Shown: positions 62,236-64,000 of the stretch, one piece after another | Layout: each line of letters starts with the position of its first letter | Position numbering within the stretch: the stretch's first letter is position 1 | Origin: Ornithinimicrobium tianjinense | GTDB taxonomy: Bacteria; Actinomycetota; Actinomycetes; Actinomycetales; Dermatophilaceae | Reading direction: 5' to 3' | NCBI RefSeq assembly: GCF_014636495.1 | Contig: NZ_BMEM01000001.1 | Location: 186,001 to 250,000 of the forward strand | DNA: 64,000 nt | Position numbers and translations under genes: made by a program | The notes under the pieces: model-generated | Seen by the model: only the letters and a program-made list of their open reading frames with translations | Told to the model about the DNA's origin: nothing | Database searches by the model: none

Positions 62236-63042
62236 GTGACCCATCGCCATGTCGCCCGGCACCGCAAGCCGGGACGCATCAGCACGGCCAGTACCACCCT
62301 GTCCCGCACCGCTGCCGTCGCTGCGACGTCGACCGGTCTCATCGCCGGCGCCGCCGCGTCCGCCACGGCAGCGCCCGCCCCCAGCGACCAGGCTCCCGGC
62401 CTGGCAGGCGGTTCGCAGGCCCTCCTCGATGTCGTCGACAAGGTCGTCGCCGCCGAGCGTCCTGCGGTCGCCGCGAAGGCTCCCGCCGAGGTTGACGCCG
62501 CTGTCGCCTTCGGCACCGCGGGCTTCACCGGCTCCGAGGTCGTCCAGCAGCAGGCCCAGACCGCGCTGGCCGACCGTGAGTCCGACGCCGCGAGCCGCAC
62601 CTCGCAGGAGCGCACCGCAGCCCCGGCCCCGGCCGCGACCCCCGCCGCCCCCGCTCCGGCCGCGACCCCCGCCGCCCCCGCTCCGGCCCCGGCTCCGGCG
62701 CCCGTCGGCGGGAGCGTCCTGGACGTCGCCGCCGCCTACACCGGCATCTACTACGTCTGGGGCGGCACCACCCCCGCAGGCTTCGACTGCTCCGGCTACA
62801 CCCAGTGGGTCTTCCGGGAGGCGCTCGGGATCGAGCTGCCGCGCACCGCCGCGCAGCAGCAGGCCTACGCCACCCCGGTGAGCAACCCGCAGCCCGGTGA
62901 CCTGGTGTTCTACGGCTACCCGGCCTACCACATCGGCATCTACGCCGGGAACGGCATGATGTACGACTCGGGCAAGCCCGGCATCCCGAGCCAGCTGCGC
63001 CCGATGTTCGACGGCGTCTCCGGCTTCGGCCGCGTGGGCTGA
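62236..63042 (+). CDS. Secreted NlpC/P60 cell-wall endopeptidase
   Basis: A 268-residue peptidoglycan hydrolase. Signal region about 14-46 (LIAGAAASATAAP), a linker with Ala/Pro repeats (129-156), and a C-terminal NlpC/P60 domain: catalytic C185 in AGFDCSGYTQWVF, H232 in YHIGIYAGNG. Cleaves stem-peptide bonds during growth. GTG with GGAGG 7 nt upstream. Controlled by the c-di-AMP riboswitch and followed by a terminator. High c-di-AMP should lower its expression. Confidence 0.93.
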   Translation: MTHRHVARHRKPGRISTASTTLSRTAAVAATSTGLIAGAAASATAAPAPSDQAPGLAGGSQALLDVVDKVVAAERPAVAAKAPAEVDAAVAFGTAGFTGSEVVQQQAQTALADRESDAASRTSQERTAAPAPAATPAAPAPAATPAAPAPAPAPAPVGGSVLDVAAAYTGIYYVWGGTTPAGFDCSGYTQWVFREALGIELPRTAAQQQAYATPVSNPQPGDLVFYGYPAYHIGIYAGNGMMYDSGKPGIPSQLRPMFDGVSGFGRVG

Positions 63043-63074
63043 CCGAGAGCAGACGCACCAGCAACGACGACCAC

Positions 63075-63108
63075 GCCCCGGCGGTCCTGGACCAGGACCG
63101 ACCGGGGC
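63075..63108 (+). terminator. Hairpin after the NlpC/P60 gene
   Basis: GCCCCGG (63075-63081), c, GGTCCTGG (63083-63090), one-base loop, CCAGGACC (63092-63099), ga, CCGGGGC (63102-63108): 15 bp with one small internal loop. Confidence 0.75.
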
Positions 63109-63146
63109 GGAGTCGTCTGCGCGCCCCTCAGGGCGCGACCGACGGG

Positions 63147-64000
63147 TCAGGCGGGGGAGTCCTCGGTCTCGACGGTGGCTTCGTCCGACTCGTCGTCGAA
63201 CTCGCCGAGGATCTGCTCGAGGATGTCCTCCATCGAGGTCATGCCGACGACCCGGCCGTTGTCGTCCCGCACGAGGGCCAGCTGCGCCCGCTGCTGGCGC
63301 AGGCTGGAGACGGCGTCGATCAGCGGGATCGTGGCCGGCAGCGAGGCCACGGGCTGGATGAAGTCGCCGACGCCACGGCGCAGGCCCGCCTCGCCGTCCG
63401 CGCTCGCCAGGATGGCGTCACGGACGTGGACGATGCCGCGGATGCGGCGGTGGCCCTCGCGACCGACCGGCTCGACCACGAAGAGCCGCGACCGTCCGCT
63501 CTCGCGGCTGATCCGCTCCACGTCGGCGGCCGTGGCCGTCCGGGGGATCGTCACCGCGGCCGTGGTCGGGAACATCACCGAGGCGACCGTCTCTTCCTCC
63601 AGGCGGAGCGCGCCCGTGAGGATCTGGTGGTCGGCGTCCTCCAGCACCCCGTGTTCGTGGGACTGGGCCAGGAGGAGCTGCAGCTCGGCGGGGGTCTGCG
63701 CGGTCCCGAGGGCGTCCACGGGGTCCACGCGCACGAGGCGCAGCAGCAGGTTGGCCAGCGCGTTCATGAGCCACAGGACGGGACGGACGATCCAGGCGAA
63801 GGCTCGGAACGGCAGGGCCAGCAGCATCGCCGAGCTCTCGGGGTGGGAGATGGCCCACGACTTCGGGGCCATCTCGCCCACCACCATGTGCAGGAAGACG
63901 ACGATCGACACGGCGATGACCACGGCGATCGCGTGCACCATGACGTCCGGGACGCGGAGCGCATGGATGAGCGGCTCGAGCAGCGTGGCGACGGCCGGCT
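63147..64000 (-). CDS. CNNM/DUF21 and CBS-domain membrane protein, partial
   Basis: Reverse-strand gene open to the window end, so the N-terminus is missing. Visible: the end of the CNNM membrane domain (VVFLHMVVGEMAPKSWAISH; helices around PFRAFAWIVRPVLWLMNALA), then a linker and a CBS pair (VMFPTTAAVTIPRTA; LIDAVSSLRQQRAQLALV) ending in an acidic tail. A CorC/HlyC C-terminal domain is absent. Such proteins transport or regulate Mg2+/Co2+ and may bind adenosine nucleotides in the CBS pair. Convergent with the NlpC/P60 gene. Confidence 0.9.
   Translation of the reverse strand, partial: PAVATLLEPLIHALRVPDVMVHAIAVVIAVSIVVFLHMVVGEMAPKSWAISHPESSAMLLALPFRAFAWIVRPVLWLMNALANLLLRLVRVDPVDALGTAQTPAELQLLLAQSHEHGVLEDADHQILTGALRLEEETVASVMFPTTAAVTIPRTATAADVERISRESGRSRLFVVEPVGREGHRRIRGIVHVRDAILASADGEAGLRRGVGDFIQPVASLPATIPLIDAVSSLRQQRAQLALVRDDNGRVVGMTSMEDILEQILGEFDDESDEATVETEDSPA

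Overview
The window is chromosomal DNA of a high-GC actinobacterium. Gene content (ClpC, DisA/RadA, BldC-like regulator, the 32-residue ribosomal protein bS22, Rex-linked heme operon, DUF3027, DUF2530, DUF4229, DtxR-type regulator, a c-di-AMP riboswitch in front of an NlpC/P60 enzyme) and the many leaderless-looking starts (TANNNT 6-7 nt before ATG/GTG) point to Actinomycetota, most likely Micrococcales near Intrasporangiaceae/Ornithinimicrobiaceae. The taxonomic guess is inference from content and style, not from a database.

Layout. 0-12 kb: tail of a Lys/Ala-rich protein, a lipoprotein, a dehydrogenase, clpC, three adjacent FemAB-type aminoacyltransferases, then a reverse-strand DNA-integrity block radA, disA, mutY. 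12-18.8 kb: Ppx/GppA phosphatase, a sugar isomerase-like protein, proline dehydrogenase and proC, acetyltransferase, deacetylase-fold enzyme, bldC-like gene, bS22, glutaredoxin-like protein. 19-26.6 kb: rex-hemA-hemC-hemD-hemB-marR, joined by 4-bp overlaps, with hemL facing them: 5-aminolevulinate to uroporphyrinogen III under a redox sensor. 26.7-31.6 kb: phosphatase, TlpA-like thioredoxin, CcdA, ResB, CcsB (cytochrome c maturation system II), DUF4229. 31.7-38.7 kb: menaquinone genes menA, menE, menB with a lipoprotein, an aldo/keto reductase and an orphan ATPase. 51.2-64 kb: menC, amt, an ASCH/HhH protein, cold-shock protein, DUF3027, DUF2530, a MarR-MFS unit, a gamma-glutamyltransferase, pdxH, a DtxR-type regulator, a riboswitch-controlled cell-wall hydrolase and a CNNM/CBS membrane protein cut by the window end.

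About 39.0-50.1 kb looks like an acquired island that separates menB from menC. It carries a secreted His-rich tandem-repeat protein of no family I recognise; a coupled cmtR-ctpG-CDF metal-efflux operon; a MerR-controlled pair (thioredoxin-like protein plus a MerA-like flavoprotein that lacks the C-terminal Hg ligands); a Doc/ribbon-helix-helix toxin-antitoxin pair; several unplaced small proteins; and, at its right end, a tyrosine recombinase preceded by two near-identical palindromes and two small reverse-strand genes. The best candidates for something undescribed are the His-rich protein as part of a metal-handling set, and the recombinase/twin-palindrome/small-gene module.

A DNA-level oddity runs through the core: the octamer GGTATGCC (either strand, in every reading frame and between genes) is found 27 times by eye, while its C-for-T sibling GGTACGCC is found only three times, two of them in the island. 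No tRNA, rRNA or CRISPR array was found.
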